Positions 35,162-43,736 of a DNA stretch of 64,000 nt are shown here, piece by piece. Under the pieces are notes generated by a model. The model was not told the origin of the DNA. It saw only the letters and a program-made list of their open reading frames with translations, and did no database searches. Numbering within the stretch: position 1 is the stretch's first letter; every line of letters begins with the position of its first letter. The DNA is from Bradyrhizobium oligotrophicum S58 (GTDB taxonomy: Bacteria > Pseudomonadota > Alphaproteobacteria > Rhizobiales > Xanthobacteraceae): positions 2,852,001-2,916,000 of the forward strand of contig NC_020453.1 in NCBI RefSeq assembly GCF_000344805.1, given 5' to 3'. The position numbers were made by a program, and so were the translations under genes.

Positions 35162-36191
35162 GCGGCGAGGCCGCTTCGCCGCCTGCGTCGGGCGGCGATT
35201 GCCGCAGGTCCAGCATCGCCGCATCACGCGCGGCGCTCGGCGTGATACCGTAGGCGGTCTTGAACAGCCGCGTGAAATGCGCGTCGGTGCCGAGCTGCCA
35301 GCGCCGCGCCACCTCACCGACGCGGCTGCTCCGCGATCCGGTTCCTGCGAGATCGAAGAAGGCGCGGTGCAGGCGGCGGCTGCGGATGTAGTCGGCGATG
35401 CCGCCGATCGGGGCGAACAGGCGATAGAGCGATGCCCGCGACAGCCCGAAATGCAGCGCGACGGCGTCGGCGCTGAGCTCGGGGCTCGACAGCTGCGCCT
35501 CGATATACTGACGGATCCGAAACAGCGAGGCGTCGGCGGCGACACTGCGGTCGGCGTCGCGACGTTCGAGCTCGCCGCGCAGGCAGGCGGAGATCAGCGC
35601 GATCGTGCCTTCGACGACGGCTTGGCACTCGTCGAAGCGCATGCGCGGTGCGCAGTCGAACAGTGCGCCGAAATGCCGCGCCAGCAGCGGGGCGAGTGCG
35701 CCGTCGCGCGGCAGCACGAGCCCGTGCAGATCATCGACCTGCAGCAGGCGGGCGTCGAACATCGGACGCGGGACGACCATCGTGACGTTCTCGAATGCGG
35801 TCGCACGCGTCTCGAGTGTCTGGGCCAGATCGAGCACGCAGAGGTCGCCGGCTTCCACCCGGATCGGGTGAGCGCCTGCGACGCCGTCGTAGCCGCCCTT
35901 CACGTAGAGCTGCAGGATGATGTGGTCGACGCCGCTGCGCGCGATCATTTCGGCCGATCGGCGGAAGCGCTGGCCGCTCGCGCGCGCCGATCCCAGCAGC
36001 ACCGATCCGAGCGCATAGGACAGGACATCGGCGCGGAACGGCGTGGCCTCGCCGGCGGCGAGCTCGTCGACGTCGAAGAATGTCGAGGTGGCTTCGCGCC
36101 ACGCTGCGATGTTGGCCTCGGTGTCCATCTCCGCGGCTGAGAAGCCGTAGCTCGGCAGCAGGGACGAAACGGATTCGATGTCACTCTTCAC
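35115..36191 (-). CDS. AraC-family transcriptional regulator
   Basis: Protein of 358 residues. The N-terminal 200 residues form an AraC-binding-like sensor domain (ARSGVDHIILQLYVKGGY, VEAGDLCVLDLAQ). The C-terminal AraC DNA-binding domain, about residues 235-335, has LSADAVALHFGLSRASLYRLF as first helix-turn-helix (quoted in part: AVALHFGLSRASLYRLF) and TRLFKTAYGITPSAARD at the end. Its coding end overlaps the end of the GGDEF-EAL gene. The regulated genes are not evident; upstream lies the candidate small RNA gene. Confidence 0.85.
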   Translation of the reverse strand: MKSDIESVSSLLPSYGFSAAEMDTEANIAAWREATSTFFDVDELAAGEATPFRADVLSYALGSVLLGSARASGQRFRRSAEMIARSGVDHIILQLYVKGGYDGVAGAHPIRVEAGDLCVLDLAQTLETRATAFENVTMVVPRPMFDARLLQVDDLHGLVLPRDGALAPLLARHFGALFDCAPRMRFDECQAVVEGTIALISACLRGELERRDADRSVAADASLFRIRQYIEAQLSSPELSADAVALHFGLSRASLYRLFAPIGGIADYIRSRRLHRAFFDLAGTGSRSSRVGEVARRWQLGTDAHFTRLFKTAYGITPSAARDAAMLDLRQSPPDAGGEAASPLSRWMRGIAAPRTGE

Positions 36192-36266
36192 GCGACGCGC
36201 TGCAGACCTTGTTCTTGAGCTTTCGTCTCAACTTCTTGATCGATCGTATCGATCGGGGCGTTCGAC

Positions 36267-36296
36267 TTGACCCGGTGTGCCATGCACCGCCTATAG
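36267..36296 (+). promoter_or_regulatory. sigma-70-type promoter of a candidate small RNA
   Basis: TTGACC at 36267-36272 and CTATAG at 36291-36296 are separated by 18 bases, one of the best promoter matches in the window. No protein gene begins behind it on this strand. It points into the 378-base gap 36192-36569 and is followed by hairpins and a terminator. Confidence 0.5.
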
Positions 36297-36302
36297 AGCC
36301 CT

Positions 36303-36540
36303 ATCGCCAAGTTGCGAAAAAGGAAAGCCGGGCTCTTCGACGGTCCCTAATGCCCCTCGCGAACGGAGGGTCCGGCTTTCCGCCCCGCACGATTGGGGCC
36401 GGCGCGAACGTGTCCTGCGGCCGCAGATCGTTCGTGGCGGCTGCAGGCGGGCTCCCGTCAGCCACCGTCTTTCATGACGAAACCATGCTTGAACGATTTT
36501 GAGAAGCTCGGCGCCCGTCGGCAACGGCGGGCGCCTTTCT
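36303..36540 (+). ncRNA. candidate small regulatory RNA
   Basis: Bounded by the promoter at 36267-36296 and an intrinsic terminator at 36510-36540, giving a transcript of about 238 nucleotides. Near the 5' end GGAAAGCCGG (36322-36331) pairs perfectly with CCGGCTTTCC (36372-36381) to form a long hairpin with further inner pairing (GGTCCCT against GGAGGGTCC). No conserved protein frame covers it. I do not recognise an Rfam family; it has no 4.5S, 6S, RNase P or tmRNA signature that I could identify. The 5' boundary is estimated from the promoter. Confidence 0.45.
36510..36540 (+). terminator. rho-independent terminator of the candidate small RNA
   Basis: GGCGCCCG at 36510-36517 pairs with CGGGCGCC at 36528-36535, with TTTCT following. 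The T tract lies on the plus-strand side only, so it serves plus-strand transcription and not the minus-strand Lrp-like gene whose coding end is at 36570. Confidence 0.65.
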
Positions 36541-36569
36541 CTCGGGAGCGCAGGGCAGGGCGCTTGCTG

Positions 36570-36815
36570 CTAGGTGGCGCCAAACGCCTTGAACGTGATG
36601 ATGGTGTGCGTGTCCTGGATACCGGGCAGCACCTGCACCTTCTCGTTCACGAAGTGGCCGATATCGGTATCCTTGTCGACATAGAACTTCACCAGCAGGT
36701 CGTAATTGCCCGCCGTTGAGTAGATCTCCGAGGCGATCTCGGCCTCTGCCAGCGCATTCGCCACCACGTAGGACTGGCCGAGCTTGCACTTGATCTGGAC
36801 GAAGAAGGGAACCAT
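36570..36815 (-). CDS. stand-alone Lrp/AsnC ligand-binding (RAM) domain protein
   Basis: Protein of 81 residues that corresponds to only the C-terminal dimerisation and effector-binding domain of Lrp/AsnC regulators: FFVQIKCKLGQSYVVANAL, then STAGNYDLLVKFYVDKDTD with the conserved G-x-YD pattern, and TITFKAFG. No helix-turn-helix is encoded before it; the ATG at 36815 starts right at the first beta strand and no upstream frame adds one. Stand-alone RAM proteins are known and bind amino acids, possibly as modulators of full-length partners. It is divergent from thiD. Confidence 0.85.
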   Translation of the reverse strand: MVPFFVQIKCKLGQSYVVANALAEAEIASEIYSTAGNYDLLVKFYVDKDTDIGHFVNEKVQVLPGIQDTHTIITFKAFGAT

Positions 36816-36935
36816 TGCGGGCTGTCTCCGGACGAATTTTCAGGCCTCAATATAGCGTTTTCGGACGAAGTCGATACGCTTTCTGAGCGGGCGGCTTGCT
36901 TGCCGGGCACGGCCGCCCCGCGCTAGGAAGGGGGC

Positions 36936-37736
36936 ATGAGCACCCCCGTCGCACTCACCATTGCCGGCTCGGATTCCTCAGGGGGAGCCGGCATCCAGGC
37001 CGATCTGAAGACCTTTGCGGCGCTGTCCGTCTACGGCGCCTCGGTGCTGACGGCGCTGACCGCCCAGAACACCAAGGGCGTCACCGGGGTGCATCTGGTA
37101 CCGCCGGATTTCGTCACCGCACAGATCGATGCCGTCTTCGACGACCTCGCCGTCGGCGCGGTCAAGATCGGCATGGTGGCGCAGGCGCCGATCGCAGACG
37201 CCATCGGCGCAAGCCTTGCGCGCTGGAAGCCGGCCCATGTCGTGCTCGATCCGGTGATGGTCGCGACCTCCGGCGCCCGGCTGCTGCCGGAGGCGGCGAT
37301 CGCTGTGCTGCGCAGCCGACTCATTCCGCAGGCCACGCTGATCACGCCGAATCTGCCGGAGGCGGCCGCGCTGCTGGACGAGCCGATTGCTGATACGGAT
37401 GAGGCGATCGCGGCGCAGGGCCGCCGCCTGCTCGCGCTCGGCTGTCCGGCCGTGCTGATCAAGGGCGGCCACGGGCAGGGCAGCCACAGCACCGATTACC
37501 TGATCAGCTCAGAGACCAGCATCGCGTTGGCAGCGCCGCGTGTGGCCACGGCGAATACGCACGGCACCGGTTGTTCGCTGTCGGCGGCGGTAGCGGCCGG
37601 GCTCGCGAAGGGCGAGAGCCTCGAGGCTGCCGTCCGCAATGCCAAGGCGTTCATCTCCGGCGCGATCGCAGCGGCCGATCGTTTCACGGTCGGACACGGC
37701 CATGGCCCGGTGCATCATTTCCACCGCTATTATTGA
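36936..37736 (+). CDS. thiD: hydroxymethylpyrimidine / phosphomethylpyrimidine kinase
   Basis: Protein of 266 residues, the typical ThiD size, of the ribokinase-like fold. [17 protein letters not shown] near the N-terminus binds the pyrimidine. [11 protein letters not shown] and LITPNLPEA are family hallmarks, and the anion-hole motif [18 protein letters not shown] near residue 210 contains the catalytic Cys/Gly loop. It phosphorylates HMP twice in thiamine biosynthesis. No other thi genes are adjacent. Confidence 0.93.
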   Translation: MSTPVALTIAGSDSSGGAGIQADLKTFAALSVYGASVLTALTAQNTKGVTGVHLVPPDFVTAQIDAVFDDLAVGAVKIGMVAQAPIADAIGASLARWKPAHVVLDPVMVATSGARLLPEAAIAVLRSRLIPQATLITPNLPEAAALLDEPIADTDEAIAAQGRRLLALGCPAVLIKGGHGQGSHSTDYLISSETSIALAAPRVATANTHGTGCSLSAAVAAGLAKGESLEAAVRNAKAFISGAIAAADRFTVGHGHGPVHHFHRYY

Positions 37737-37856
37737 GCTCACATAGCTTTGAGGTCACATCATGCGGGAAGTTCGCTTGATTGCAGCTGGTGACGGCCGA
37801 GAGAGCGGATGGGGCGGACAACGGCTGCATATCCCCGGTCCAGAGGAGATGACGGA

Positions 37857-38312
37857 ATGATGACGCGTTTCGCCGCGACGGCTGCGGTGCTGTTCGCCAC
37901 GGTCGCGACACCGGCGCTGGCACAGCGGGCTTATTCGGCGCAGGAGGAGCGCAACAAGGCGATCGTGCTCGACTTCTATGAGCAGGGACTCAACCGCAAG
38001 GATTTCGAGGCGGCGTCGAAATATCTCGGCACCTACAAGCAGCACAATCCGAACGCCGAGGACGGCCCGGAAGGCTTTCGCAAGTTCATCGAATTCCTGA
38101 AGACCAAGTTTCCGCAGTCGCACAGCGAGATCACGCAGGTGCATGTCGACGGCGATGTCGTCGTGCTGCGGGTTCACGCCATCCGCGAGCCCGGCACCCG
38201 CGGCAACGCCATCGTCGACATCTTCCGTCTCAAGGACGGCAAGATCGAAGAGCATTGGGATTCGGTGCAGCCCATTCCCGAGCAGTCGGCCAATACCAAC
38301 GGGATGTTCTAG
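37857..38312 (+). CDS. secreted SnoaL-like (NTF2 fold) protein
   Basis: Protein of 151 residues; AGAGGAG at 37842-37848 supports the ATG at 37857, directly followed by a second ATG. A signal peptide ends at ATPALAQ near residue 22. The mature domain is of the SnoaL-like polyketide cyclase/NTF2 superfamily: ERNKAIVLDFYEQGLNRKDF, KYLGTYKQHNPNAEDG, and DGKIEEHWDSVQ. Family members range from isomerases to proteins without known activity. It lies 120 bases after thiD and ends 30 bases before the convergent AraC gene. Confidence 0.8.
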   Translation: MMTRFAATAAVLFATVATPALAQRAYSAQEERNKAIVLDFYEQGLNRKDFEAASKYLGTYKQHNPNAEDGPEGFRKFIEFLKTKFPQSHSEITQVHVDGDVVVLRVHAIREPGTRGNAIVDIFRLKDGKIEEHWDSVQPIPEQSANTNGMF

Positions 38313-38342
38313 GCGCGCCGCCCGATGCGCCGCCTGCAGAGG

Positions 38343-39392
38343 TCACGTCCCGCGCGCGAGCGCGATGTCCCGGCGATGTCCTTCCATCACGCGGGAGCGA
38401 TACTCGCCCGGTGATTCACCGAACCAACGGTTCGAGGCGCGGAAGAACGTGCTCTGATCGGAATAGCCGAGCAGATAGCCGATGTCGGTGAGCGTCATGC
38501 GGGCATCGGCGAGATGGCGCTGGGCGAGCTCGCGGCGCGTATCCTCGACGAGATCGCTGAACGAGAGCCCTTCGTCCGCCAGCCGGCGCTGGAACGTGCG
38601 GTCGCTGAGGCCGAGCTCGGCGGCGATGGCCGAGCGCAGCGGGCTGCCGTCCGGCAGCAGCTTGGCGATCGCGGCGCGCGCGCGGTGCGCAATGTCGGTC
38701 CTGACCAGGCGCTCCAGCGCTTCGTCGGCGATGCGATCGTGGATCGCGGCGAGCTCCGGCGCCGATGTCGTCAGCTTGCAGGCGAGGTCCTGTTCCGACA
38801 CCAGAAAGCCGTTGAACGGCGCGTCGAATTCGAGCGGCGACTGAAACGCCCTGTTGTAGGCCGCGATCGACATCGGCACCGCATGCGAGAAGCGCGTCGA
38901 GAGCGGCGTCAACGGACGATCCAGCATCCAGCGGCAAAGATTGAGCAGATTGACGACGCCGTAATCATAGCGCTGCCGCGGAATGGGGCACTCGCCGCCG
39001 AATACGTCCGTGCGCACCCAGCGTCCGCCATCGCCTTGCTCGAGGGTGATGGCGACGGCGTCGCTCACCAGGCACATGTAGCGGATCAGACGTGTCAGCC
39101 CGGTCAGCAGATTGGGGCTGGACATCATGGCGTAGCCGGCGACGCCATAGTTGTGAGGTCGCGGCGCGTCAAACTTCGCAAGCCCGATGTCCGGATTGCC
39201 CGAGCGTTCGGCCGCCAGCACCCAAAGCCTGCTCAATTCCTCGGTCGGCCAGCGGCGATCGCAATCGTCGAGATCGTCGATCGATAGCCCGACCTCGGCG
39301 AACAGCGCGGCTGCATCGAGGCCTTGCTCTTTCAGCGTGGTCGCGACTCCGCGCATCCAGGACGACGATGTGGTTCGAGTTTGCTGAGCCAT
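38343..39392 (-). CDS. AraC-family regulator (arabinose-binding-type sensor), divergent from the nine-gene cluster
   Basis: Protein of 349 residues from the ATG at 39392, with AGAAGG about eight bases upstream; in-frame upstream starts lack conserved sequence. The N-terminal part is the ligand domain of the OruR/ArgR-like group (RLWVLAAERSGNPDIGL, YGVVNLLNLCRWML). The C-terminal AraC domain contains GLSDRTFQRRLADEG and IGYLLGYSDQSTFFRASNRW, the two helix-turn-helix units. It is divergent from the alpha/beta hydrolase gene across 142 bases with a palindrome, so it is the likely activator of the cluster at 39535-47225. Confidence 0.88.
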   Translation of the reverse strand: MAQQTRTTSSSWMRGVATTLKEQGLDAAALFAEVGLSIDDLDDCDRRWPTEELSRLWVLAAERSGNPDIGLAKFDAPRPHNYGVAGYAMMSSPNLLTGLTRLIRYMCLVSDAVAITLEQGDGGRWVRTDVFGGECPIPRQRYDYGVVNLLNLCRWMLDRPLTPLSTRFSHAVPMSIAAYNRAFQSPLEFDAPFNGFLVSEQDLACKLTTSAPELAAIHDRIADEALERLVRTDIAHRARAAIAKLLPDGSPLRSAIAAELGLSDRTFQRRLADEGLSFSDLVEDTRRELAQRHLADARMTLTDIGYLLGYSDQSTFFRASNRWFGESPGEYRSRVMEGHRRDIALARGT

Positions 39393-39436
39393 CCCCTTGG
39401 CCTTCTGGAGCCAGTGCTTTGGCCTCCTCGGATCAT

Positions 39437-39450
39437 TGTGCAGGTGCACA
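39437..39450. promoter_or_regulatory. palindrome in the divergent control region
   Basis: TGTGCA at 39437-39442 and TGCACA at 39445-39450 form a perfect 6-base inverted repeat with a GG centre, about 45 bases upstream of the AraC start and 85 upstream of the hydrolase start. AraC regulators more often bind direct repeats, so this could be a site for another dimer. Confidence 0.3.
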
Positions 39451-39534
39451 TGAGATTGCATAGCATCTGGGATAGGCGATCGCGATACGAAATTTTGTCG
39501 GAGCGACCGCGCGGCTGATGCGCAGGAGAAGAAC

Positions 39535-40359
39535 ATGCCCGTTCTGAAAACCAACGACGGCACAGAGATTTACTACAAGGATTGGGGCTCCGGCCAGCCG
39601 ATCGTGTTCAGCCATGGCTGGCCGCTGTCGTCGGATGATTGGGATGCGCAGATGATGTTCTTCCTCAATCGCGGCTTCCGCGTCGTCGCCCATGATCGCC
39701 GCGGCCACGGCCGCTCCAGCCAGGTCGCCGACGGCCACGACATGGACCACTATGCCGACGATCTCGCGGCGCTGACGGCGCATCTCGACCTGAACAACGC
39801 CATCCATGTCGGCCATTCCACCGGCGGCGGTGAGGTCGTGCACTACCTTGCGCGGCACGGCGAGAGCAGGGCGGCGAAGGCTGCGATCATCGCGGCGGTG
39901 CCGCCTTTGATGGTGCGGACGGCTTCCAATCCGGGCGGCCTGCCCAAGGCGGTGTTCGACGACTTCCAGACCCAGGTCGCGACCCGCCGCGCCGAGTTCT
40001 ATCGCGACGTCGCGGCCGGGCCGTTCTACGGCTACAACAAGCCTGGCGCCAAGCCGTCGGAAGCGGTGATCCAGAACTGGTGGCGCCAGGGTATGATGGG
40101 CAGCGCCAAGGCGCATTACGACGGCGTCGTCGCCTTCTCGCAGACCGACTTCACCGAGGATCTGAAGAAGATCACCTTGCCGGTGCTGGTCATGCACAGC
40201 GAGGACGACCAGATCGTGCCCTATGCGGACTCGGCGCCGCTGTCGGCCAAGCTCCTGAAGAACGGCACGCTGAAGACCTACAAGGGTTTTCCGCACGGCA
40301 TGCCGACCACCGAGGCCGAGACCATCAACGCCGATCTCCTGTCTTTCATCAAGAGCTGA
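39535..40359 (+). CDS. alpha/beta hydrolase, non-haem chloroperoxidase type
   Basis: Protein of 274 residues, the usual size of cofactor-free chloroperoxidase/arylesterase enzymes. FSHGWPLSSDDW forms the oxyanion region, GHSTGG has the nucleophile Ser95, the acid is an Asp in HSEDDQIVP (about 224-225), and His254 in FPHGMP completes the triad. Such enzymes hydrolyse esters or lactones and make peracids in the presence of peroxide. It is first in the cluster, follows a GCAGGAGAAG ribosome-binding site, and the next gene starts 15 bases after its stop. Confidence 0.88.
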   Translation: MPVLKTNDGTEIYYKDWGSGQPIVFSHGWPLSSDDWDAQMMFFLNRGFRVVAHDRRGHGRSSQVADGHDMDHYADDLAALTAHLDLNNAIHVGHSTGGGEVVHYLARHGESRAAKAAIIAAVPPLMVRTASNPGGLPKAVFDDFQTQVATRRAEFYRDVAAGPFYGYNKPGAKPSEAVIQNWWRQGMMGSAKAHYDGVVAFSQTDFTEDLKKITLPVLVMHSEDDQIVPYADSAPLSAKLLKNGTLKTYKGFPHGMPTTEAETINADLLSFIKS

Positions 40360-40374
40360 TCAGAGGAGGCTTGC

Positions 40375-40887
40375 ATGACCTGGGGAATTCCGACTGCCGT
40401 GTTTCTTCAGATCCACGTGGTGCTGAGCCTGATCGGAATTGCGACCGGGCTCGTCATGCTCGCGGGCATGCTGGCAGGCCGCCATCTGGCGCTGTGGGCG
40501 GCGCTATTCCTGGCCACGACCTTCCTCACCGGCGTGACCGGCTTCCCGCTGCCGCCGTTCGGTCTCGACCCGCCGCGCATCATCGGCATCATCCTGCTCG
40601 CGCTGCTCGTTGCGGCCGGCGCGGCGCTCTATGCGTTCGCGCTGTCGGGGCGGTGGCGATCGGTCTACGTCGTCTCTGCGCTGCTCTCGCTCTATCTCAA
40701 CGTCTTCGTTGCGATCGTGCAGTCGTTCCAGAAGATCGGCGTGCTGAACGCGCTGGCGCCGACCCAGAGCGAGCCGCCGTTCGCGGTGGCCCAGCTCGCC
40801 ACGCTCGTCCTGTTCATCGCTCTCGGCATTTTCGCGTGGCGGCGTTTCGCGCCCGCCGCGGCCACTGCGCGAGCTTCGCTCGCCTGA
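40375..40887 (+). CDS. small integral membrane protein, unknown
   Basis: Protein of 170 residues with about four transmembrane helices (residues 8-30, 38-58, 66-90, 95-115 roughly) and a fifth near 140-158. A conserved-looking loop is TGFPLPPFGLDPPRIIG between helices two and three. No transport or redox motif is visible. It sits between the hydrolase and isochorismatase-like genes with short spacing, so it is probably part of the same system; the function is unknown. Confidence 0.75.
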   Translation: MTWGIPTAVFLQIHVVLSLIGIATGLVMLAGMLAGRHLALWAALFLATTFLTGVTGFPLPPFGLDPPRIIGIILLALLVAAGAALYAFALSGRWRSVYVVSALLSLYLNVFVAIVQSFQKIGVLNALAPTQSEPPFAVAQLATLVLFIALGIFAWRRFAPAAATARASLA

Positions 40888-40914
40888 CCCATTTTGCTTT
40901 CCAAGGAGAACCCC

Positions 40915-41565
40915 GTGTCCAAGCTCGAAATGCTCACTCCGCAGAACTGCGCCGTCGCGCTGATCGACTATCAGCCGGCGATGTACCAGGGCGTGCAGTC
41001 GCACGACCGCCTCGGCGTGTTCAACAACATCCAGATCGTCGCCAAGGCGGCAAAACTGTTCAAGATCCCGACCGTGCTCACCACGGTCGCCAAAGACTCG
41101 TTCTCCGGTCCCTTCATGCCCGAGGTGACCGAGCTGTTTCCCGATCATGACATCGTCGACCGCACGGCGATGAATTCCTGGCTCGATGCCGGCTTCCGCA
41201 AGCAGGTCGCCGCCACCGGCCGCAAGAAGTTCCTGATCGCGGGACTCTGGACCGAAGCCTGCGTGCTGTTTCCGACGCTCGACATGCTGCGCGAGGGCTA
41301 TGAGATCTACATCCCGGCGGACGCCTGTGGCGATCTGTCGCTCGAGGCGCACAACCGCGCGATGGATCGCGCGGTGCAGGCCGGCGCGGTGCCGATCACC
41401 TCGTGCCAGTTCGCATTCGAGCTGCAGCAGGATTGGGCGCGCGCCGAGACCTATGACGGCATGATGGAGATCCTCAAGGCCCATTCGCCCTATGGCATCC
41501 AGATCCGCTTCTCGAAATGGGCGCTGGGCGAGCATGCCTCCGAAGGCGGCGCCACGGTCGCGTGA
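40915..41565 (+). CDS. isochorismatase-like cysteine hydrolase (YcaC type)
   Basis: Protein of 216 residues; AAGGAG at 40903-40908 selects the GTG at 40915 over an in-frame TTG at 40894. Asp18 in VALIDYQP and Cys116 in LWTEACVLF are the expected Asp and nucleophile Cys of the isochorismatase-like hydrolases, which cleave amides such as nicotinamide, N-carbamoyl compounds or cyanuric-acid-like rings. The YcaC-like subgroup has no agreed substrate. The position between a membrane protein and an XapX protein matches clusters I have seen in other proteobacteria. Confidence 0.85.
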   Translation: MSKLEMLTPQNCAVALIDYQPAMYQGVQSHDRLGVFNNIQIVAKAAKLFKIPTVLTTVAKDSFSGPFMPEVTELFPDHDIVDRTAMNSWLDAGFRKQVAATGRKKFLIAGLWTEACVLFPTLDMLREGYEIYIPADACGDLSLEAHNRAMDRAVQAGAVPITSCQFAFELQQDWARAETYDGMMEILKAHSPYGIQIRFSKWALGEHASEGGATVA

Positions 41566-41573
41566 GGCGCGTG

Positions 41574-41861
41574 ATGAAGATCTATCTGTTCTCGCTCGGG
41601 GCGGGGCTGTTGGTCGGCGTGGTCTACAGCCTGCTTCAGGTGCGCTCGCCGGCGCCGCCGCTGGTGGCGCTGATAGGCCTGCTCGGCATTCTCGTCGGTG
41701 AGCAGGTCATTCCCGTGGGCAAGCAGCTTCTCACCGGCACCAGCCTCGCTGCCGCGTGGCAGAAGGCGGCTTGCGCCACCCACATCTTCGGCATGCTGCC
41801 CGGCCATCACGGCCGGGCAGAGACGACCACGCCTCCGGCGCAAAACGAGACGGCTTCATGA
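41574..41861 (+). CDS. XapX domain (DUF1427) protein
   Basis: Protein of 95 residues; a GTG three bases earlier could also be the start. The first 55 residues are the XapX domain: two hydrophobic helices, YLFSLGAGLLVGVVYSLL and PPLVALIGLLGILVGEQ, followed by a polar tail with several His and Cys residues (ACATHIFGMLPGHHG). The family's role is unknown. Its stop overlaps the amidohydrolase start in ATGA, so translation is coupled. Confidence 0.85.
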   Translation: MKIYLFSLGAGLLVGVVYSLLQVRSPAPPLVALIGLLGILVGEQVIPVGKQLLTGTSLAAAWQKAACATHIFGMLPGHHGRAETTTPPAQNETAS

Positions 41862-43735
41862 GCGACCATCCCGACCTCATCCTGCATCGCGGCCTGTTCA
41901 CGACGCTGGACAGGTCCAATCCCACGGCGAGCGCGGTCGCGATCAAGGACGGCGCGTTCGTCGCGGTGGGGCATGAGCAGGACGTGATGAAGCTCGCCGG
42001 TCCGGCGACGAAGGTGATCGACATGAAGGGCCGGCGCGTGCTGCCGGGCCTGATCGATAATCATCTGCACATCATCCGCGGCGGCCTCAACTTCAACATG
42101 GAGCTGCGCTGGGACGGCGTGCGTTCGCTCGCCGACGCGATGGCGATGCTGAAAGCCCAGGTCGCGGTCACGCCGCCGCCGCAATGGGTGCGCGTGGTCG
42201 GCGGCTTCACCGAGCATCAGTTCGCCGAGAAGCGGCTGCCGACCATCGACGAGCTCAACGCCGTCGCGCCGGACACGCCGGTGTTCCTGCTGCATCTGTA
42301 CGATCGCGCCATCCTGAACGGCGCCGCGCTGCGCGCCGTCGGCTACACCAGGGACACGCCGCAGCCGCCGGGCGGCGAGATCGCGCGCGATGCCCAGGGC
42401 AATCCGACTGGCCTGCTGCTCGCCAAGCCGAACGCCGCCATCCTCTATGCGACGCTCGCCAAGGGCCCGAAGCTGCCGTTCGACTATCAGCTCAACTCGA
42501 CCCGGCATTTCATGCGCGAGCTGAACCGGCTCGGCGTCACCGGCGCCATCGATGCCGGCGGCGGCTTCCAGAACTATCCCGACGACTATGCCGTGATCCA
42601 GCAGCTCGCCGATGACGGCCAGCTCACGATCCGGCTGGCCTACAACCTGTTCACGCAGAAGCCGAAGGGCGAGAAGGACGACTTCCTGCGCTGGACCCAG
42701 ACATCGACCTACAAGCAGGGCAACGACTATTTCCGCCACAACGGCGCCGGCGAGATGCTGGTGTTCTCGGCCGCCGATTTCGAGGATTTTCGCGTGCCGC
42801 GGCCGGACATGCCCCAGGAGATGGAGGGCGAGCTCGAAGAGGTCGTGCGCATCCTCGTGCAGAACAAATGGCCGTGGCGGCTGCACGCCACCTACGACGA
42901 GACCATCTCGCGCGCGCTCGACGTGTTCGAGAAGGTCAACCAGGACATGCCGCTCGACGGTATCAACTGGTTCTTCGACCATGCCGAGACCATCTCGGAC
43001 CAGTCGATCGACCGGATCGCAGCGTTGGGTGGCGGTATCGCCGTGCAGCACCGCATGGCCTATCAGGGCGAATATTTCGTCGAGCGCTACGGTTTTGGCG
43101 CGGCGGAAGCGACGCCGCCGGTGAAGAAGATCCTCGACAAGGGCGTCAAGGTCTCCGCCGGCACCGACGCGACCCGCGTCGCCTCCTACAATCCCTGGGT
43201 TTCGCTGTCGTGGCTCGTCACCGGCCGCACCGTCGGCGGCCTCAGGCTCACGCCCCAGCGCAACTGCCTCGACCGCGAGACGGCGCTGCGGATGTGGACC
43301 GAGAACGTCACCTGGTTCTCCAACGAAGAAGGCAAGAAGGGCCGCATCGAGGTCGGTCAGTTCGCCGACCTGATCGTGCCGGATCGTGATTTCTTCTCAT
43401 GTGCGGAGGCCGAGATCGCCGACATCAGCAGCGACCTCACCATGGTCGGCGGCCGCATCGTCTATGCCGCCTCCGACTTCAAGCCGCTGGATGACGCCGC
43501 GCCGCCGCCTGCGATGCCAGAGTGGTCTCCGGTGCGCCGCTTCGGCGGCTACGGCGCCTGGCTGAAGAAGGACGATAATGGCGCGGTGCGCACGCAGGCG
43601 ATGCAGATGTGCGGCTGCGCCAATGCATGCGGCATGCACGGCCACGATCACGCGCGGTCATGGTCCTCCAGCCTGCCGGTCTCCGACCTCAAGAGCTTCT
43701 GGGGCGCGCTCGGCTGCGCCTGCTGGGCGGTCTGA
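41858..43735 (+). CDS. YtcJ-like metal-dependent amidohydrolase with Cys/His-rich tail
   Basis: Protein of 625 residues of the amidohydrolase superfamily. The first metal motif is LPGLIDNHLH (His69, His71); LHATYDE, FDHAET and SAGTDATRV supply the later His and Asp ligands. YtcJ-type members hydrolyse amides or formamides. Beyond the usual end, residues after about 580 form an unusual tail with MCGCANACGMHGHDH and a final GCACWAV, able to bind a metal or form disulfides. The start overlaps the XapX stop by four bases and the DoxX gene begins one base after its stop. Confidence 0.88.
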   Translation: MSDHPDLILHRGLFTTLDRSNPTASAVAIKDGAFVAVGHEQDVMKLAGPATKVIDMKGRRVLPGLIDNHLHIIRGGLNFNMELRWDGVRSLADAMAMLKAQVAVTPPPQWVRVVGGFTEHQFAEKRLPTIDELNAVAPDTPVFLLHLYDRAILNGAALRAVGYTRDTPQPPGGEIARDAQGNPTGLLLAKPNAAILYATLAKGPKLPFDYQLNSTRHFMRELNRLGVTGAIDAGGGFQNYPDDYAVIQQLADDGQLTIRLAYNLFTQKPKGEKDDFLRWTQTSTYKQGNDYFRHNGAGEMLVFSAADFEDFRVPRPDMPQEMEGELEEVVRILVQNKWPWRLHATYDETISRALDVFEKVNQDMPLDGINWFFDHAETISDQSIDRIAALGGGIAVQHRMAYQGEYFVERYGFGAAEATPPVKKILDKGVKVSAGTDATRVASYNPWVSLSWLVTGRTVGGLRLTPQRNCLDRETALRMWTENVTWFSNEEGKKGRIEVGQFADLIVPDRDFFSCAEAEIADISSDLTMVGGRIVYAASDFKPLDDAAPPPAMPEWSPVRRFGGYGAWLKKDDNGAVRTQAMQMCGCANACGMHGHDHARSWSSSLPVSDLKSFWGALGCACWAV

Positions 43736-43736
43736 G

